A DNA stretch of 64,000 nt from JAVBKV01 sp031553885 (lineage in GTDB: Bacteria; Bacteroidota; Bacteroidia; Bacteroidales; Azobacteroidaceae): positions 6,707-70,706 of the forward strand of contig JAVBKV010000026.1 in assembly GCA_031553885.1 (NCBI GenBank), given 5' to 3'. Positions 52,289 through 63,420 of this stretch are shown one piece after another. Each line of letters begins with the position of its first letter. The stretch's first letter is position 1. The position numbers and the translations under genes were made by a program. Under the pieces are notes generated by a model. It saw nothing but the letters and a program-made list of their open reading frames with translations. It did not search any database and had not been told where the DNA came from.

Positions 52289-54187
52289 ATGAGTAATTCT
52301 AAAGAAAAACTTTTCTCGGAATTTCCTCCCGTATCCACCGAACAATGGATGGAGAAAATCGTTGCCGACCTGAAAGGCGCCGATTTCGAGAAAAAACTTG
52401 TTTGGAAAACAAACGAAGGTTTTAATGTACGGCCATTCTATCGTGAAGAAGACATTGCCGGTATGAAAACAACAGATTCATTGCCCGGTGAATTTCCCTA
52501 TGTACGGGGAACAAAAAACAATAATGACTGGTTTGTTCGCCAGGATATGGATGTTACGGATTTTAAAGCGGCCAATAAAAAAGCCCTTAATCTTCTGAAC
52601 AAAGGGATTAATTCCCTGGGATTCATTATTCCCCGAGAAGAAGTAAATCCGGAAAATATCGCTGTTTTACTGGAAGGTATTCATCCGGAATGCGTCGAAT
52701 TGAATTTTAAAACCTGTAGTTGTAAATCGGTTGAATTAGTAAAAATCATTGCTGCTTACCTGAAAAATAAAGGATATGACTTAACCAAATGTGCCGGTTC
52801 GGTCAACCTGGACTTTGTAGGCCCTACCCTCCGCAAGGGTAAAGTGATGGAAAACCAGGTTGCTCAACTGGCAGAAGCCGTAAATGCAGCAAGAGAACTT
52901 CGCATGTTCAAGGTAATCGGAGTGAATGCTTACCTGTTCAACAACGCAGGTTCTTATATTACTCAGGAACTGGGCTATGCGTTGGCCTGGGGAAATGACC
53001 TGCTCGGAAAGCTGATCGAAGCCGGAGTAAATCCTGCTTTAGCTGCTAAAAAAATCAAATTTAATTTCGGTATCGGATCCAATTATTTCATGGAAATTGC
53101 CAAATTCCGTGCCGCACGCTGGTTGTGGGCAGAAATCGTAAATGCCTACGAGCCGGAATGCCCGAGTCCCGATTGCCCGAATAAAACAGATAAAAATAGT
53201 TGCCGTTGCGCCGGTAAAATGAATATATTCGCACAAACATCTACTTTCAATCAAACAGTTTACGATGCTCATGTCAACCTGTTGCGTACGCAAACAGAAG
53301 CCATGTCGGCCGGTATTGCAGGAGTAGACTCATTACTGGTTTCTCCTTTCGATGAAACATTCAAAACACCGGATGAGTTCTCCGAACGGATTGCCCGTAA
53401 TCAACAATTGTTGCTGAAAGAAGAATCTCACCTGGATAAGATTGCAGATGCTTCCGGAGGTTCCTATTATATCGAATCACTGACAACAGCCATCGCTGCC
53501 GAAGCCTGGAAAATTTTCCTTTCTACTGAAGAAAAAGGATTCTACGAATCGGTTCAATCCGGGGAAATCCAACAAGCAGTCAATGCTTCCGCTTCAGCTC
53601 GTTTCAAAGCTGTGGCTCAACGCAGGGAAATCTTACTGGGAACCAACCAATTCCCCAATTTTACAGAAAAAGCAGCCCGGAAAATTGAAGAAGACACCTG
53701 CTGCTGTTGCTGTGGAAGCGAATCTGCCGAAGCAACAACGGAAATACTGAACAAAAAACGCCTGGCGACCGAATTTGAAGCGCTGCGTCTGGCTACCGAA
53801 AAATCCGGTAAAACACCGAAAGCATTCATGCTGACAATCGGAAATCTAGCCATGCGTCTGGCACGTTCTCAATTCTCCTGCAACTTCCTGGCATGTGCCG
53901 GTTACCAGGTTGTCGACAACCTTGGTTTTGAAACGGTAGAAGCCGGAGTGGAAGCTGCACGTAAAGCCAATGCTGATATTATTGTGCTTTGTTCCAGCGA
54001 CGACGAATACGCTACCTTTGCTCCCGAAACCTATAAACTGACCAAAGGCAAAGAACTATTGGTAGTTGCAGGAGCTCCTGCTGATATGGAAGACCTCAAA
54101 GCACAGGGAATTGACAACTTCATTAATGTTCGCAGCAATGTACTGGAAACATTGAAAGCGTATAACGAAAAATTAGGAATACAATGA
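52289..54187 (+). CDS. mutA: Methylmalonyl-CoA mutase small subunit
   Basis: 632 residues from [16 protein letters not shown]. The longer frame from 52181 starts inside the leader hairpin and is rejected. It has the MutA barrel region and a B12-binding-like C-terminus that lacks the DxHxxG motif, as expected for the non-catalytic subunit. Two Cys-rich inserts stand out: [17 protein letters not shown] (291-307) and a run of five Cys (471-475). It overlaps mutB by 4 bases. With mutB it interconverts succinyl-CoA and methylmalonyl-CoA, in propionate formation or use. Confidence 0.95.
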   Translation: MSNSKEKLFSEFPPVSTEQWMEKIVADLKGADFEKKLVWKTNEGFNVRPFYREEDIAGMKTTDSLPGEFPYVRGTKNNNDWFVRQDMDVTDFKAANKKALNLLNKGINSLGFIIPREEVNPENIAVLLEGIHPECVELNFKTCSCKSVELVKIIAAYLKNKGYDLTKCAGSVNLDFVGPTLRKGKVMENQVAQLAEAVNAARELRMFKVIGVNAYLFNNAGSYITQELGYALAWGNDLLGKLIEAGVNPALAAKKIKFNFGIGSNYFMEIAKFRAARWLWAEIVNAYEPECPSPDCPNKTDKNSCRCAGKMNIFAQTSTFNQTVYDAHVNLLRTQTEAMSAGIAGVDSLLVSPFDETFKTPDEFSERIARNQQLLLKEESHLDKIADASGGSYYIESLTTAIAAEAWKIFLSTEEKGFYESVQSGEIQQAVNASASARFKAVAQRREILLGTNQFPNFTEKAARKIEEDTCCCCCGSESAEATTEILNKKRLATEFEALRLATEKSGKTPKAFMLTIGNLAMRLARSQFSCNFLACAGYQVVDNLGFETVEAGVEAARKANADIIVLCSSDDEYATFAPETYKLTKGKELLVVAGAPADMEDLKAQGIDNFINVRSNVLETLKAYNEKLGIQ

Positions 54188-56331
54188 AACCGAATTTCAA
54201 AAATATAGACATCAACAACGACGGTTTTACAGCTACCAATGCTGCAGAATGGTCAAAAGCCAACGGCATCAAAGCCGACTGGCTTACTCCGGAACACATT
54301 TCCGTGAAACCGGTTTATACCAAAGAAGACCTGGAAGGAATGGAACAGTTGGGTTATGCCTCCGGAGTTCCTCCTTTTCTCCGTGGACCTTATACCGGAA
54401 TGTATGCCATGCGTCCCTGGACCATTCGTCAATACGCCGGTTTTTCAACAGCTGAAGAATCCAATGCTTTTTATCGCAGAAACCTGGCTTCGGGACAGAA
54501 GGGACTTTCAGTTGCCTTTGACCTGGCTACTCACCGCGGTTATGACGCCGATCACCCACGGGTAGTCGGCGACGTTGGAAAAGCAGGTGTTTCCATCTGT
54601 TCCCTGGAAGACATGAAGGTATTGTTTGCCGGTATTCCTTTGAAAGACATGTCCGTTTCCATGACCATGAACGGAGCCGTACTTCCTATCCTTGCTTTTT
54701 ATATCAACGCAGGATTGGAACAAGGCGCCAAACTGGAAGAAATGGCGGGTACGATTCAAAACGATATCCTGAAAGAATTCATGGTGCGTAATACCTATAT
54801 TTATCCGCCCGAATTCTCCATGCGTATCATTGCCGACATTTTCGAGTATACTTCGCAGAAAATGCCGAAATTCAATTCCATTTCCATTTCGGGATACCAC
54901 ATGCAGGAAGCTGGAGCTACAGCTGATATTGAATTGGCTTATACCCTGGCCGATGGTATGGAATACCTCCGTGCTGGAATCAATGCCGGAATAGATGTGG
55001 ATGCTTTTGCTCCCCGTCTGTCGTTCTTCTGGGCCATTGGAATGAACCATTTCATGGAAATAGCCAAGATGCGTGCCGCCCGTTTACTGTGGGCAAAAAT
55101 CGTCAAGAGCTTCGGCGCTAAAAACCCGAAATCACTGGCATTGCGTACACACAGCCAGACTTCCGGATGGTCGCTCACCGAACAAGACCCATTCAACAAC
55201 GTTGGACGTACCTGTATCGAAGCCATGGCTGCGGCATTGGGCCATACCCAATCCCTGCACACCAATGCATTGGATGAAGCCATTGCCCTTCCGACCGACT
55301 TCTCTGCCCGTATTGCCCGTAATACACAGATCTACATCCAGGAAGAAACATATATCTGTAAAGAGATCGACCCATGGGCAGGATCCTACTACGTAGAAAG
55401 CCTGACTCAGGAATTGGCAAATAAAGCCTGGGCGCTGATTCAGGAAGTCGAAGGATTAGGTGGTATGGCCAAAGCCATCGAAACCGGTCTTCCGAAAATG
55501 AGGATCGAAGAAGCCGCGGCCCGTACTCAGGCCAAAATCGACTCAGGCGCTCAAACCATCATCGGTGTCAACAAATACCGGTTGGAAAAAGAAGATCCTA
55601 TCGACATCCTGGAAGTAGACAATACGGCTGTCCGTGAGCAACAAATCGCCCGGTTGAAAGAACTGAGAGCTAATCGCGACGAAGCAGCAGTAAAAAAATG
55701 CCTCGAAGCGATTACAAAATGTGCGGAAACCGGCGAAGGCAACCTCCTGGAACTGGCTGTCGAAGCCGCTCATGTTCGCGCCAGTCTGGGAGAAATCTCA
55801 GATGCCTGCGAAAAAGTATGCGGACGTTATAAAGCAATCATTAGAACTATTTCAGGAGTGTATTCATCAGAAACCAAACAAGATCCGACGTTCCAGCGCG
55901 CTTGTGAACTGGCGGAAAAATTTGCGAAGAAAGAAGGTCGTCAACCCCGCATCATGATTGCCAAAATGGGTCAGGACGGACACGACCGTGGTGCAAAAGT
56001 AGTAGCAACCGGTTATGCCGACTGCGGATTCGACGTGGATATGGGACCTCTGTTCCAGACTCCGGAAGAAGCTGCCCGCCAGGGAGTTGAAAACGACGTG
56101 CATGTACTGGGGGTATCTTCCCTGGCTGCGGGTCACAAAACGTTGGTTCCGCAGGTAATTGCCGAATTGAAGAAACTGGGTCGTGAAGATATTCTGGTTA
56201 TTGCCGGAGGAGTAATTCCTGCACAGGACTATGATTATCTTTACAAAGCCGGAGTAGCTGCGATCTTTGGTCCCGGTTCACCGGTATCGAAAGCAGCTTG
56301 CCAGATTCTGGAAATTTTGCTGGAAGAATAA
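54184..56331 (+). CDS. mutB: Methylmalonyl-CoA mutase large (catalytic) subunit
   Basis: 715 residues. The barrel has [31 protein letters not shown] and [11 protein letters not shown]. The cobalamin-binding domain has [20 protein letters not shown] with His600, the lower axial cobalt ligand, and VVIAGG-like [12 protein letters not shown]. It is translationally coupled to mutA and ended by a strong hairpin. It is central to succinate-propionate metabolism in gut Bacteroidota. Confidence 0.97.
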   Translation: MKPNFKNIDINNDGFTATNAAEWSKANGIKADWLTPEHISVKPVYTKEDLEGMEQLGYASGVPPFLRGPYTGMYAMRPWTIRQYAGFSTAEESNAFYRRNLASGQKGLSVAFDLATHRGYDADHPRVVGDVGKAGVSICSLEDMKVLFAGIPLKDMSVSMTMNGAVLPILAFYINAGLEQGAKLEEMAGTIQNDILKEFMVRNTYIYPPEFSMRIIADIFEYTSQKMPKFNSISISGYHMQEAGATADIELAYTLADGMEYLRAGINAGIDVDAFAPRLSFFWAIGMNHFMEIAKMRAARLLWAKIVKSFGAKNPKSLALRTHSQTSGWSLTEQDPFNNVGRTCIEAMAAALGHTQSLHTNALDEAIALPTDFSARIARNTQIYIQEETYICKEIDPWAGSYYVESLTQELANKAWALIQEVEGLGGMAKAIETGLPKMRIEEAAARTQAKIDSGAQTIIGVNKYRLEKEDPIDILEVDNTAVREQQIARLKELRANRDEAAVKKCLEAITKCAETGEGNLLELAVEAAHVRASLGEISDACEKVCGRYKAIIRTISGVYSSETKQDPTFQRACELAEKFAKKEGRQPRIMIAKMGQDGHDRGAKVVATGYADCGFDVDMGPLFQTPEEAARQGVENDVHVLGVSSLAAGHKTLVPQVIAELKKLGREDILVIAGGVIPAQDYDYLYKAGVAAIFGPGSPVSKAACQILEILLEE

Positions 56332-56346
56332 TTGTACTTGAATATA

Positions 56347-56390
56347 AAACACAAAGACGCAAGAATTTTATTCAGAGCGTCTTTGTGTTT
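56347..56390 (+). terminator. Strong terminator of the mutA-mutB operon
   Basis: AAACACAAAGACGC (56347-56360) and GCGTCTTTGTGTTT (56377-56390) form a perfect 14-bp stem followed by a T run. Confidence 0.85.
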
Positions 56391-56416
56391 TTTTCATCTA
56401 TAAAAAACGTATCGGG

Positions 56417-57349
56417 ATGAGTTCGATAAAAGGGTCCTTTATTTCTGCGGTAGCCAGTAAAATTCCTATAAAAACGCTCCTTCGTTGTTCGAAGGAAACG
56501 CTTATCTTTCCTTTTTATCATACGGTTTCGGACGATTATCTTCCTCATATTCACCCTCTTTACAAGCCTAAAACGGTTGATGCATTCAAACAGGACCTGG
56601 AATTTCTCCTGAATCATTTTCAGCCGGTAAGCATGGAAGAAGTGTATGATCACCTTCAAAAAAAGACAAGGATTTCCAGGCCCTCTTTTCACCTCTCTTT
56701 CGACGACGGTTTGAAAGAAATCCACGAGGTGGTTTTTCCAATTCTGACCCAACGGGGTATTCCTTTTACGGTATTCGTTAACAGCGCCTATGTGGATAAC
56801 CGGGACTTGTTTTTCCGGTATAAAGCGGCTCTTCTTATCGATTACCGGAAAGACCTCAGCCCAACAGAAAGGCAACAGATTCTATCTATCGGCTATCAAC
56901 AAAAAGAACAATTGGACCTGTTAGCCGAAAAACAGGGTTTCAGTTTTCCTGATTCTTTGGAAAAACGACATCCGTACCTGACCACGGAAGCATTAAGCGA
57001 AATGAAATCCCAAGGGGTAACGATCGGGGCACACAGTATCGATCACCCACTCTATTCATCCATCAGTGAAGACGAACAGGTCCGGCAGACACTGGAATCC
57101 GTGGCTTTTGTAAAAAAACAATGGAATGAAAGCAAAGCGGTTTTTGCGTTTCCGTTCACCGATGAAAAAATTGCATCTTCCTTCTTTGACCGGATTTATC
57201 CTTCCGTCGATCTCACATTCGGAATATCCGGTATTTCTTTTCAGCAGAAAAACAGGCACCTGGGACGCATCAATATGGAAAAGTACGGAAAAAACGCGAA
57301 TGAATGTATCCGTAAGGCTTACCTCGTTTCCCTTATAAAAAACAAATAA
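56417..57349 (+). CDS. Polysaccharide-deacetylase-family protein
   Basis: 310 residues, no signal peptide. The NodB-type motif is HLSFDDGLKE (about 93-102), with the two Asp of the metal and base site; TIGAHSIDHPLYSS supplies the His ligands. It probably removes an N-acetyl group from a surface polysaccharide or its precursor. A GNAT gene follows 3 bases later, and a second FemAB/GNAT gene converges on it, suggesting a small surface-glycan modification set. Confidence 0.9.
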   Translation: MSSIKGSFISAVASKIPIKTLLRCSKETLIFPFYHTVSDDYLPHIHPLYKPKTVDAFKQDLEFLLNHFQPVSMEEVYDHLQKKTRISRPSFHLSFDDGLKEIHEVVFPILTQRGIPFTVFVNSAYVDNRDLFFRYKAALLIDYRKDLSPTERQQILSIGYQQKEQLDLLAEKQGFSFPDSLEKRHPYLTTEALSEMKSQGVTIGAHSIDHPLYSSISEDEQVRQTLESVAFVKKQWNESKAVFAFPFTDEKIASSFFDRIYPSVDLTFGISGISFQQKNRHLGRINMEKYGKNANECIRKAYLVSLIKNK

Positions 57350-57352
57350 GCC

Positions 57353-58429
57353 ATGGACCTGATCAAGATTAGACTCAATGAATTAGACGCTTTCTGTCAA
57401 AGTGAATTATTCCGGGCTTTTTCCGTTAAACCCATCTCTCCGCTACGCGTAAAATCATATCGGACCAATCCACGGGCCAGAGAAACAGATGTTGTCCTGT
57501 ACTTGCTGATCGATCAAGAAAAACAACCGGCGGCGTTCCGGACAGTATGGGCAGACATGGCCTATCCGGAGGAAGATACCTCCATCCGGTTCGGTTGGTG
57601 CAGCGGAATCTGGGTAAATCCGCAATACAGAGGCCAACAACTGTGGAAGGTTTTATTACAGGAGGCTCTGAAGGATTGGGAGGAGAAACTGATGTTGACC
57701 AATTATGCGAACATGATCCCCTCCCTTTATACAAAAGACAATTCTTTTCTTCCGTTTCATTTCAGAAAAGGATACCGCTTTTATTTATATCCTGATTTTT
57801 CGGAGATTTTAAAAAATAGAATACCAGAACCCTTACAAGGCTTGCTGGTTCCGGCTAATTACTTGGCCCGTTGGATATATAATTTAAAAAGATGTTTTTT
57901 AAAGTCTCCGGATAGAAGGATCACATCTGTTGAATCCGGTTTTCCGGATGAAGACTGCCGGAAACTGCTGGATGCAAACCGGACGAAAACGTTATTCCGC
58001 AGAGGCCCTGAAGAATTGGAATGGATCATTAATTATCCCTGGGTAACAGAGACTAAGGATAATGGTTTTTATTACCCTTTTTCTTACGACGGCATTCCAT
58101 ATCGCATCAAAACAGTAAAATATTTTGTTGAAAACGAGATGAGCGGCTTTTTTATTTATTCTGTGATAAACCGGAAAATGAAAGTACTGTATCATTACGA
58201 AACAGAGAAAAATACCGGAATACTTGCCGGAATAATCATCCGGTTGGCTTTGCAGGAAAAAATCAGTCACCTGACTATACTTTCTGAATCATTGTCACAG
58301 GCCGTAAAATCACAATCTGCTTATTTTCTGTTTCACAAACCGTTCAACATGCATCTTTATGCATCCTTTCCCTTGCCGGTTAATAAAAAGCTGATTTTCG
58401 ACGGTGACGGAGATTATTGTTTTACCTGA
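57353..58429 (+). CDS. GNAT-fold acyltransferase
   Basis: 358 residues. The acetyl-CoA-binding region is visible near IWVNPQYRGQQLWKVLLQEAL (about 86-106), with the RGxG-like RGQQL motif. The C-terminal half is a second, less clear GNAT-like domain. It is co-transcribed with the deacetylase gene. Substrate unknown; a sugar amino group is a natural guess. Its 3' end overlaps the convergent gene by 8 bases. Confidence 0.78.
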   Translation: MDLIKIRLNELDAFCQSELFRAFSVKPISPLRVKSYRTNPRARETDVVLYLLIDQEKQPAAFRTVWADMAYPEEDTSIRFGWCSGIWVNPQYRGQQLWKVLLQEALKDWEEKLMLTNYANMIPSLYTKDNSFLPFHFRKGYRFYLYPDFSEILKNRIPEPLQGLLVPANYLARWIYNLKRCFLKSPDRRITSVESGFPDEDCRKLLDANRTKTLFRRGPEELEWIINYPWVTETKDNGFYYPFSYDGIPYRIKTVKYFVENEMSGFFIYSVINRKMKVLYHYETEKNTGILAGIIIRLALQEKISHLTILSESLSQAVKSQSAYFLFHKPFNMHLYASFPLPVNKKLIFDGDGDYCFT

Positions 58430-59327
58430 TTTTTTTAACGACAGACCGGACAAAAAACCAAAATCCCTTTTTAACTACCTGAGGATAAAATTCAGGAACA
58501 GCTCCGAATCCTTCAAAAAAACCGGCAATTTCAGGAATAACAGAACCTTCGAAATCCAATATTTTCTCAGTATTGGAATGAGCCTGTATAAAAGAGTCGA
58601 TCAATAAAGACATCCCCTGTTTCCGTTTTCCTTCCGGTGATGAAACCGAAACCATGTAGTAGATCCGGTGATTCCAGAAAATAAAGAATGCCGCCGACAT
58701 TAACGTTCCTTGTTCATCTTTCACATGCCAGATTTCTGTCCGTGTATGTTTACCGGAAACTTCCATCAACGATTCAAATAAAGGCATCATCCGGCGAATA
58801 GGGCGGTTGTGGGAATGAGAGGAAAGAAAATCCAGGTACACCTCTTTATCCGTGGAATCGACTACCGATAATCCATATTTCCCGGCCTTTCTGACATGCC
58901 CCCGGCAACTGCTTTTATAAGAAGCCTGTATCGTTTCATACGTCCGGTTCAGATTCAGGATGTAATTTTTTCGCAGAGAAACTTCCGGAGATCCGTGACT
59001 ATTGCCGGAATTAAATTGCAGGTCGTAATACGAAGATGGGATTTTTCTGAGGAAATACTTCACAATTCCGGAATCCACAGGCTGTTCTGAAAAAATGCCT
59101 AATTGCTGACAAAAAGACGGTTGCATCGAATAACTGATTCCGTATTTTTTATCACAAGGCACCGGCATTACAAAACTGTAATCGGGTGTAGCTAACAGTT
59201 TCCATCCGGGAGATACCACATCCAAATACCAGGACAAAGCATATACGGTACCTTGCAGGGAATTTTCAATGCAGGTATCGTATTTTTTTTTATCTATATC
59301 CTGGTTCTGAATCAGAAAAATCTCCAT
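58422..59327 (-). CDS. FemAB/GNAT-like acyl- or aminoacyltransferase
   Basis: 301 residues. It has the double-GNAT layout of FemAB-like proteins (Acetyltransf_6): a first domain of about 130 residues, then YKSSCRGHVRKAGKYGLSV, MSAAFFIFWNHRIYYMVSVSSPEGKRKQG and LLIDSFIQAH (about 230-258). Proteins of this kind transfer acyl or amino-acyl groups to cell-wall or surface-glycan precursors. It lies 23 bases after the M20 deacetylase gene on the same strand. Confidence 0.75.
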   Translation of the reverse strand: MEIFLIQNQDIDKKKYDTCIENSLQGTVYALSWYLDVVSPGWKLLATPDYSFVMPVPCDKKYGISYSMQPSFCQQLGIFSEQPVDSGIVKYFLRKIPSSYYDLQFNSGNSHGSPEVSLRKNYILNLNRTYETIQASYKSSCRGHVRKAGKYGLSVVDSTDKEVYLDFLSSHSHNRPIRRMMPLFESLMEVSGKHTRTEIWHVKDEQGTLMSAAFFIFWNHRIYYMVSVSSPEGKRKQGMSLLIDSFIQAHSNTEKILDFEGSVIPEIAGFFEGFGAVPEFYPQVVKKGFWFFVRSVVKKIR

Positions 59328-59350
59328 TTCACACTGTTTTAATCAAATGA

Positions 59351-60415
59351 TTACCGGATATTTAGATTATCAAGCAGCCTGACATATAAATCAATAGACT
59401 CCCTGATTTCTTCCAAAACAATAAACTCGTCGGCGGTGTGAGAGCGGGAAGACTGCCCGGGTCCTATTTTCAACGAAGGGAAAGGCATCAGCGCCTGATC
59501 CGAAAGCGTAGGAGACCCAAAAGGTGTCATTCCCAGTAACAAGGTCCGTTGCACTAGCGGATGATCCAAGTCAATCCGGGAAGAATTGAGGCGAAAAGAA
59601 CGAGCCTTCACTTCACATCCGCAAGATGCAGCAATCAGATCGAAAAGGTGACGATTCTCATAACATTCGTTGGTCCGCACATCGATCATGAATTCACAAC
59701 GATCCGGAATCACATTGTGCTGGGTTCCGGACTGAATCATCGTAACAGACATTTTTACAGGACCAAGTAATTCGCTTTGCAAAGGGAAACGGGTGGTACG
59801 GAACCAGTCCAGTACCGGTAGTGCCTTATAAATCGCATTCTCACCTTCTTCCCTGGCTGCATGCCCCGACTTACCATATACGACGGCATCCAATACCATC
59901 AACCCACGCTCGGCAATAGCAGGCTGCATGCCGGTCGGCTCACCTACAACCCCCAGGGAAATAGGAGGAAGCTCAGGTAAAACAGCTTCGATCCCTCCTT
60001 TTCCTGAAACCTCTTCTTCACAAGATGCCAGAAAAATAAAATTACAGGGCTGCTCGTTGGTTATCAGTATCCGGTAAGCCTGCAAAAGGGAAACCAGGCT
60101 GGCCCCTGCATCGTTGCTCCCCAGTCCGTACAACCGTCCACCGGTTTCCAACGGGGAATAAGGATCTGAAGTCCATCCTGCCACAGGCTTGACTGTATCC
60201 AGGTGCGAATTCAATAAAACGACCGGTTTCTCCTTGTCGAAATCCGGAGATACCAGCCAGACATTATTTCCTTTCCGTTGAGGAAAGAAACCGTCCTCCC
60301 GAAGGGCGTTTTCCAGTAAATCGGCAACAGCAGATTCCTCCCGGCTGTGGGACGGACAGGATATCAAAAGTTTAAGCAACTCTATAGCATTATAATAAGA
60401 TGCATCTATATCCAT
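59351..60415 (-). CDS. M20-family deacetylase (acetylornithine or acetylcitrulline type)
   Basis: 354 residues. Metal site motifs: LLNSHLDTV (His and Asp), GSNDAGAS, CEEEVSGKGG (Glu pair), VVGEPTG, and the C-terminal SSRSHTADEF (His). A dimerisation domain lies between about 170 and 280. Bacteroidota use such enzymes to deacetylate N-acetyl- or N-succinyl-citrulline or -ornithine in arginine synthesis, but no arginine genes are adjacent. Exact substrate uncertain. Confidence 0.87.
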   Translation of the reverse strand: MDIDASYYNAIELLKLLISCPSHSREESAVADLLENALREDGFFPQRKGNNVWLVSPDFDKEKPVVLLNSHLDTVKPVAGWTSDPYSPLETGGRLYGLGSNDAGASLVSLLQAYRILITNEQPCNFIFLASCEEEVSGKGGIEAVLPELPPISLGVVGEPTGMQPAIAERGLMVLDAVVYGKSGHAAREEGENAIYKALPVLDWFRTTRFPLQSELLGPVKMSVTMIQSGTQHNVIPDRCEFMIDVRTNECYENRHLFDLIAASCGCEVKARSFRLNSSRIDLDHPLVQRTLLLGMTPFGSPTLSDQALMPFPSLKIGPGQSSRSHTADEFIVLEEIRESIDLYVRLLDNLNIR

Positions 60416-60454
60416 AAGCTTTCAATTTCATGCAAAGTTACGATAAAAATATTG

Positions 60455-60462
60455 TACTTTTG
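60455..60462 (+). promoter_or_regulatory. -7 promoter element of the acyl-CoA ligase gene
   Basis: TACTTTTG (TAnnTTTG) lies between an upstream in-frame ATG (60430) and the ATG at 60484, so the latter is the start. Confidence 0.55.
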
Positions 60463-60483
60463 TCCTTCAAATTATCAAACAAC

Positions 60484-62295
60484 ATGGAATATTATCATCT
60501 ATCGGTTCTGGTTCATGAAAAGGCTAAAAAATTAGGGGATCTCGATGCATTACTGGTCCGCAACAAAGAGACTAAAACCTGGTCGCCTATATCCTGGAAA
60601 GATTTTTCAAAAAAGATCATGTCTACGGCCCAGGCCTTATGCCATTTCGGAGTAAAGGAAAAATCGCACATAGGCATTTACACCCAGAATATGGCTGAAT
60701 GTTTTTACGTGGATTTCGCCTCGTTTGCCAACCGGGCAGTTGTGGTTCCGATGTATGCGACAGCTTCCATCCCTCAGATTACATATATCATTGAAGAAGC
60801 CGAGATCAGTTTGCTGTTTGTTGGTGAACAAACTCAATACGACAACGCATACCAGGTAATGAAAACCGGAGGAGTCTTAAAACAACTGGTCATTTTTGAC
60901 AAAAGCGTACAAAAAGCCGAAGACGATAAAACATCCATTTATTTCGAATCCTTTATTTCTCCCAAAAACCGGAGTTCTCAGGATATCTATTCCGTTGAAA
61001 AACGAATGAAAGAGGCCCGGGAAGAAGACCTGGCCCACCTGATTTATACTTCGGGTACTACAGGAGAATCCAAAGGAGTGATGTTGACCCATGCCAACTA
61101 CCTGGAAGCAATGAAGATTCACGACATTCGCCTGGGATACCTGCCTGAGCATTTCTCTTCCATGTGTTTTTTACCGTTGACGCATATTTTTGAAAAAGCC
61201 TGGTCAATTTATTGCCTGCACAAAGGTTGTACCCTGGCGATCAATCTGGATCCCAGAGAAATACAACAAACCATAAAAGAAGTCAAACCGCAGGCCATGT
61301 GCAGCGTTCCCCGTTTTTGGGAAAAAGTATATGCCGGCGTACAGGAAAAAATAGAACAGGCTAACCCTTTCGTCCGGATGATTATGCTAGATGCCATCAA
61401 AACGGGAAGAAGATACAACCTGGATTTCAGGAATAAAGACAAACGTGCTCCCTGGTGGATTCATCAAAAGTTCAACTTTTATGACAAAACCATCTATAAA
61501 ACCCTTAAAAAAGTGATCGGAATCCAGAACGGAATAATCTTTCCCTGTGCAGGAGCTGCATTGTCGGATAACATCAATATATTTATCCAGTCGGCGAATA
61601 TCCCCCTGATCTACGGTTATGGATTGAGTGAAACAACAGCAACCGTAAGTTGTTTTCCGAGGATAAATTTTGAAATGGGAACTGTGGGAAAAGTGATGCC
61701 CGAAATCGAAGTCCGGATCGGAGAAAATAATGAAATTCAGATCAAAGGAAAAACCGTCATGTCCGGATATTACAAAAAGCCGGAAGAAACTGCCAAGGTT
61801 TTTACGGAAGATGGCTGGTTCTGCTCGGGAGATGCCGGCATCCTAACTGAAAATCATGGCATTATACTAACCGACAGGCTAAAAGACCTGTATAAAACAT
61901 CAAACGGGAAATACATTGCCCCTCAGCAACTGGAAACCCGCCTGGCCGAAGATAAGTACATTGAAATGGCAGCAGTCATCGGGAATCAGCGTAAGTATGT
62001 AACGGCTCTGATTGTACCGGCTTTCGACGAATTGAAAGTATATGCGGAAAAAAACCAGATCGTATATGAATCCACGGTCGAGTTATGCCAACATCCTCAA
62101 ATCCATTCCTTATTTGAAAGTCGCATAGCCGGCATGCAAAGCGAGTTTGCCAATTACGAACAGATCAAACGTTTCACACTATTGCCCTACCCGTTTTCTA
62201 TAGAAACCGGTGAATTGACGAATACGCTCAAAATGAAACGTCCGTTTATAGCAGAAAAATACAAAGATGCTATTGAAAGAATGTATGAAGAATAA
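60484..62295 (+). CDS. AMP-forming long-chain acyl-CoA ligase
   Basis: 603 residues from MEYYHLSVLVHEKAKK. The adenylate signature YTSGTTGESKGVMLTH is clear, as are YGLSETTATV, WFCSGDAG and TDRLKDLYKTSNGKYI. The C-terminal catalytic Lys is expected in LKMKRPFI. It activates long-chain fatty acids to acyl-CoA, the usual FadD-type role. It has its own promoter and is divergent from the M20 gene. Confidence 0.93.
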   Translation: MEYYHLSVLVHEKAKKLGDLDALLVRNKETKTWSPISWKDFSKKIMSTAQALCHFGVKEKSHIGIYTQNMAECFYVDFASFANRAVVVPMYATASIPQITYIIEEAEISLLFVGEQTQYDNAYQVMKTGGVLKQLVIFDKSVQKAEDDKTSIYFESFISPKNRSSQDIYSVEKRMKEAREEDLAHLIYTSGTTGESKGVMLTHANYLEAMKIHDIRLGYLPEHFSSMCFLPLTHIFEKAWSIYCLHKGCTLAINLDPREIQQTIKEVKPQAMCSVPRFWEKVYAGVQEKIEQANPFVRMIMLDAIKTGRRYNLDFRNKDKRAPWWIHQKFNFYDKTIYKTLKKVIGIQNGIIFPCAGAALSDNINIFIQSANIPLIYGYGLSETTATVSCFPRINFEMGTVGKVMPEIEVRIGENNEIQIKGKTVMSGYYKKPEETAKVFTEDGWFCSGDAGILTENHGIILTDRLKDLYKTSNGKYIAPQQLETRLAEDKYIEMAAVIGNQRKYVTALIVPAFDELKVYAEKNQIVYESTVELCQHPQIHSLFESRIAGMQSEFANYEQIKRFTLLPYPFSIETGELTNTLKMKRPFIAEKYKDAIERMYEE

Positions 62296-62440
62296 CTGGG
62301 AATATTCATAACAAATCGGTTGGGATTGTTTTTATTTAATAAATGGCTCTATCCCAATCTTAGACTACTACCAACAATATCTAATCTACCAGAAAATAGA
62401 CTATCCCAAAAATATTATCCAAATCATGAATATTTTAACC

Positions 62441-63062
62441 TTATCTACCGTTTATTAAATCAGAGAATATACTTTTAGATTTTCTTTTTTTATATCTACC
62501 CCATAAAACTATATCAATTGAAATAATTATCATAATATAACTTAGGATTAACAGTTGATAACGATTATATGTGTTGTTAGCATCAATTGAACCAATATAA
62601 TTGGGGTATATGTAAAAAATTAATAAGAATAAGCAAATGAAAATAAATCCAAAAATTATCAACTCCCATAAATGAATAATTCCGATATTAGTGAATATTT
62701 TTAATTTTAAATTACCGCTTTCAGTATCTACTTTAGGATACCTCATGAAGACAATAAAAGCTATTGGAAAAGATAAAGCTCCAAGAATCACATTAAAACT
62801 ACAAAAAACAAAATAAACAAAAAAAGTATTTATAATTATCAAGAGAGCAAATAATAGACTATCATCAAATTGATATTCTTCTTCATTATTTACACGGCTC
62901 CATCGTTCTCTCCATATGTTATTATCATCGATCTCCGGTTCTGTTTCTATAATTTCTTTTAATTTATGACAAACGTTTTCATCAACTCGAGAAGTTATTT
63001 TATTATTTGTTTCTAATAAGATCAGGATTTTTCAAAAAGGCATATTCAGGGATTTGAGTATC
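62441..63062 (-). pseudogene. Decayed membrane-protein gene
   Basis: The downstream frame (62441-63031) reads ILLETNNKITSRVDENVCHK, a soluble region, then four hydrophobic segments and RKSKSIFSDLINGR; it has no ATG, only a TTG at 62842 inside the protein. Just upstream another frame reads SDTQIPEYAFLKNPDL, and joining the two gives a natural sequence (NPDL-ILLETNNK), so a frameshift near 63020 and loss of the 5' end are likely. Family unknown. Confidence 0.5.
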
Positions 63063-63420
63063 AGACCGGTATTGGATTCACCTTCATTGTATCAAGGTTC
63101 ATATATAATTCTTGATGCTCGACCATACCCTGCCTGAACATTTTCCACAGGATATTACATCCCAGTTGCGCCAGTGTCGAGTTAATAAACAAATCCTGCT
63201 TCTGCAAGGCTTCCGCCAGCGAACAACTCGGACTGGATTCTTCCACTTTGACAGCGGAATACTTCACATATTCCGTGATCACTTTCAAGGATTCCACCGT
63301 TTTGTAAAGCTTGGATTTGGGTTGCGGTATCTTTTTCTGTACCGTGCCCATAATAACCTGCCCGGTTGTCTGGGCATTACTTATATAATGTTGTATTCGT
63401 TTTAATACAACTCTATTCAC
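63061..63420 (-). CDS. Unknown protein, possibly a 5'-truncated gene
   Basis: 119 residues from a GTG at 63420. The frame stays open a further 11 codons upstream (VIPERFRIN) with no ATG, so the true start may be lost. It is helical and basic in its first part (NRVVLKRIQHYISNAQTTGQ). It ends where the decayed membrane-protein gene begins. I do not recognise it; a conjugation or mobilisation origin is a possibility only. Confidence 0.4.
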   Translation of the reverse strand: MNRVVLKRIQHYISNAQTTGQVIMGTVQKKIPQPKSKLYKTVESLKVITEYVKYSAVKVEESSPSCSLAEALQKQDLFINSTLAQLGCNILWKMFRQGMVEHQELYMNLDTMKVNPIPV

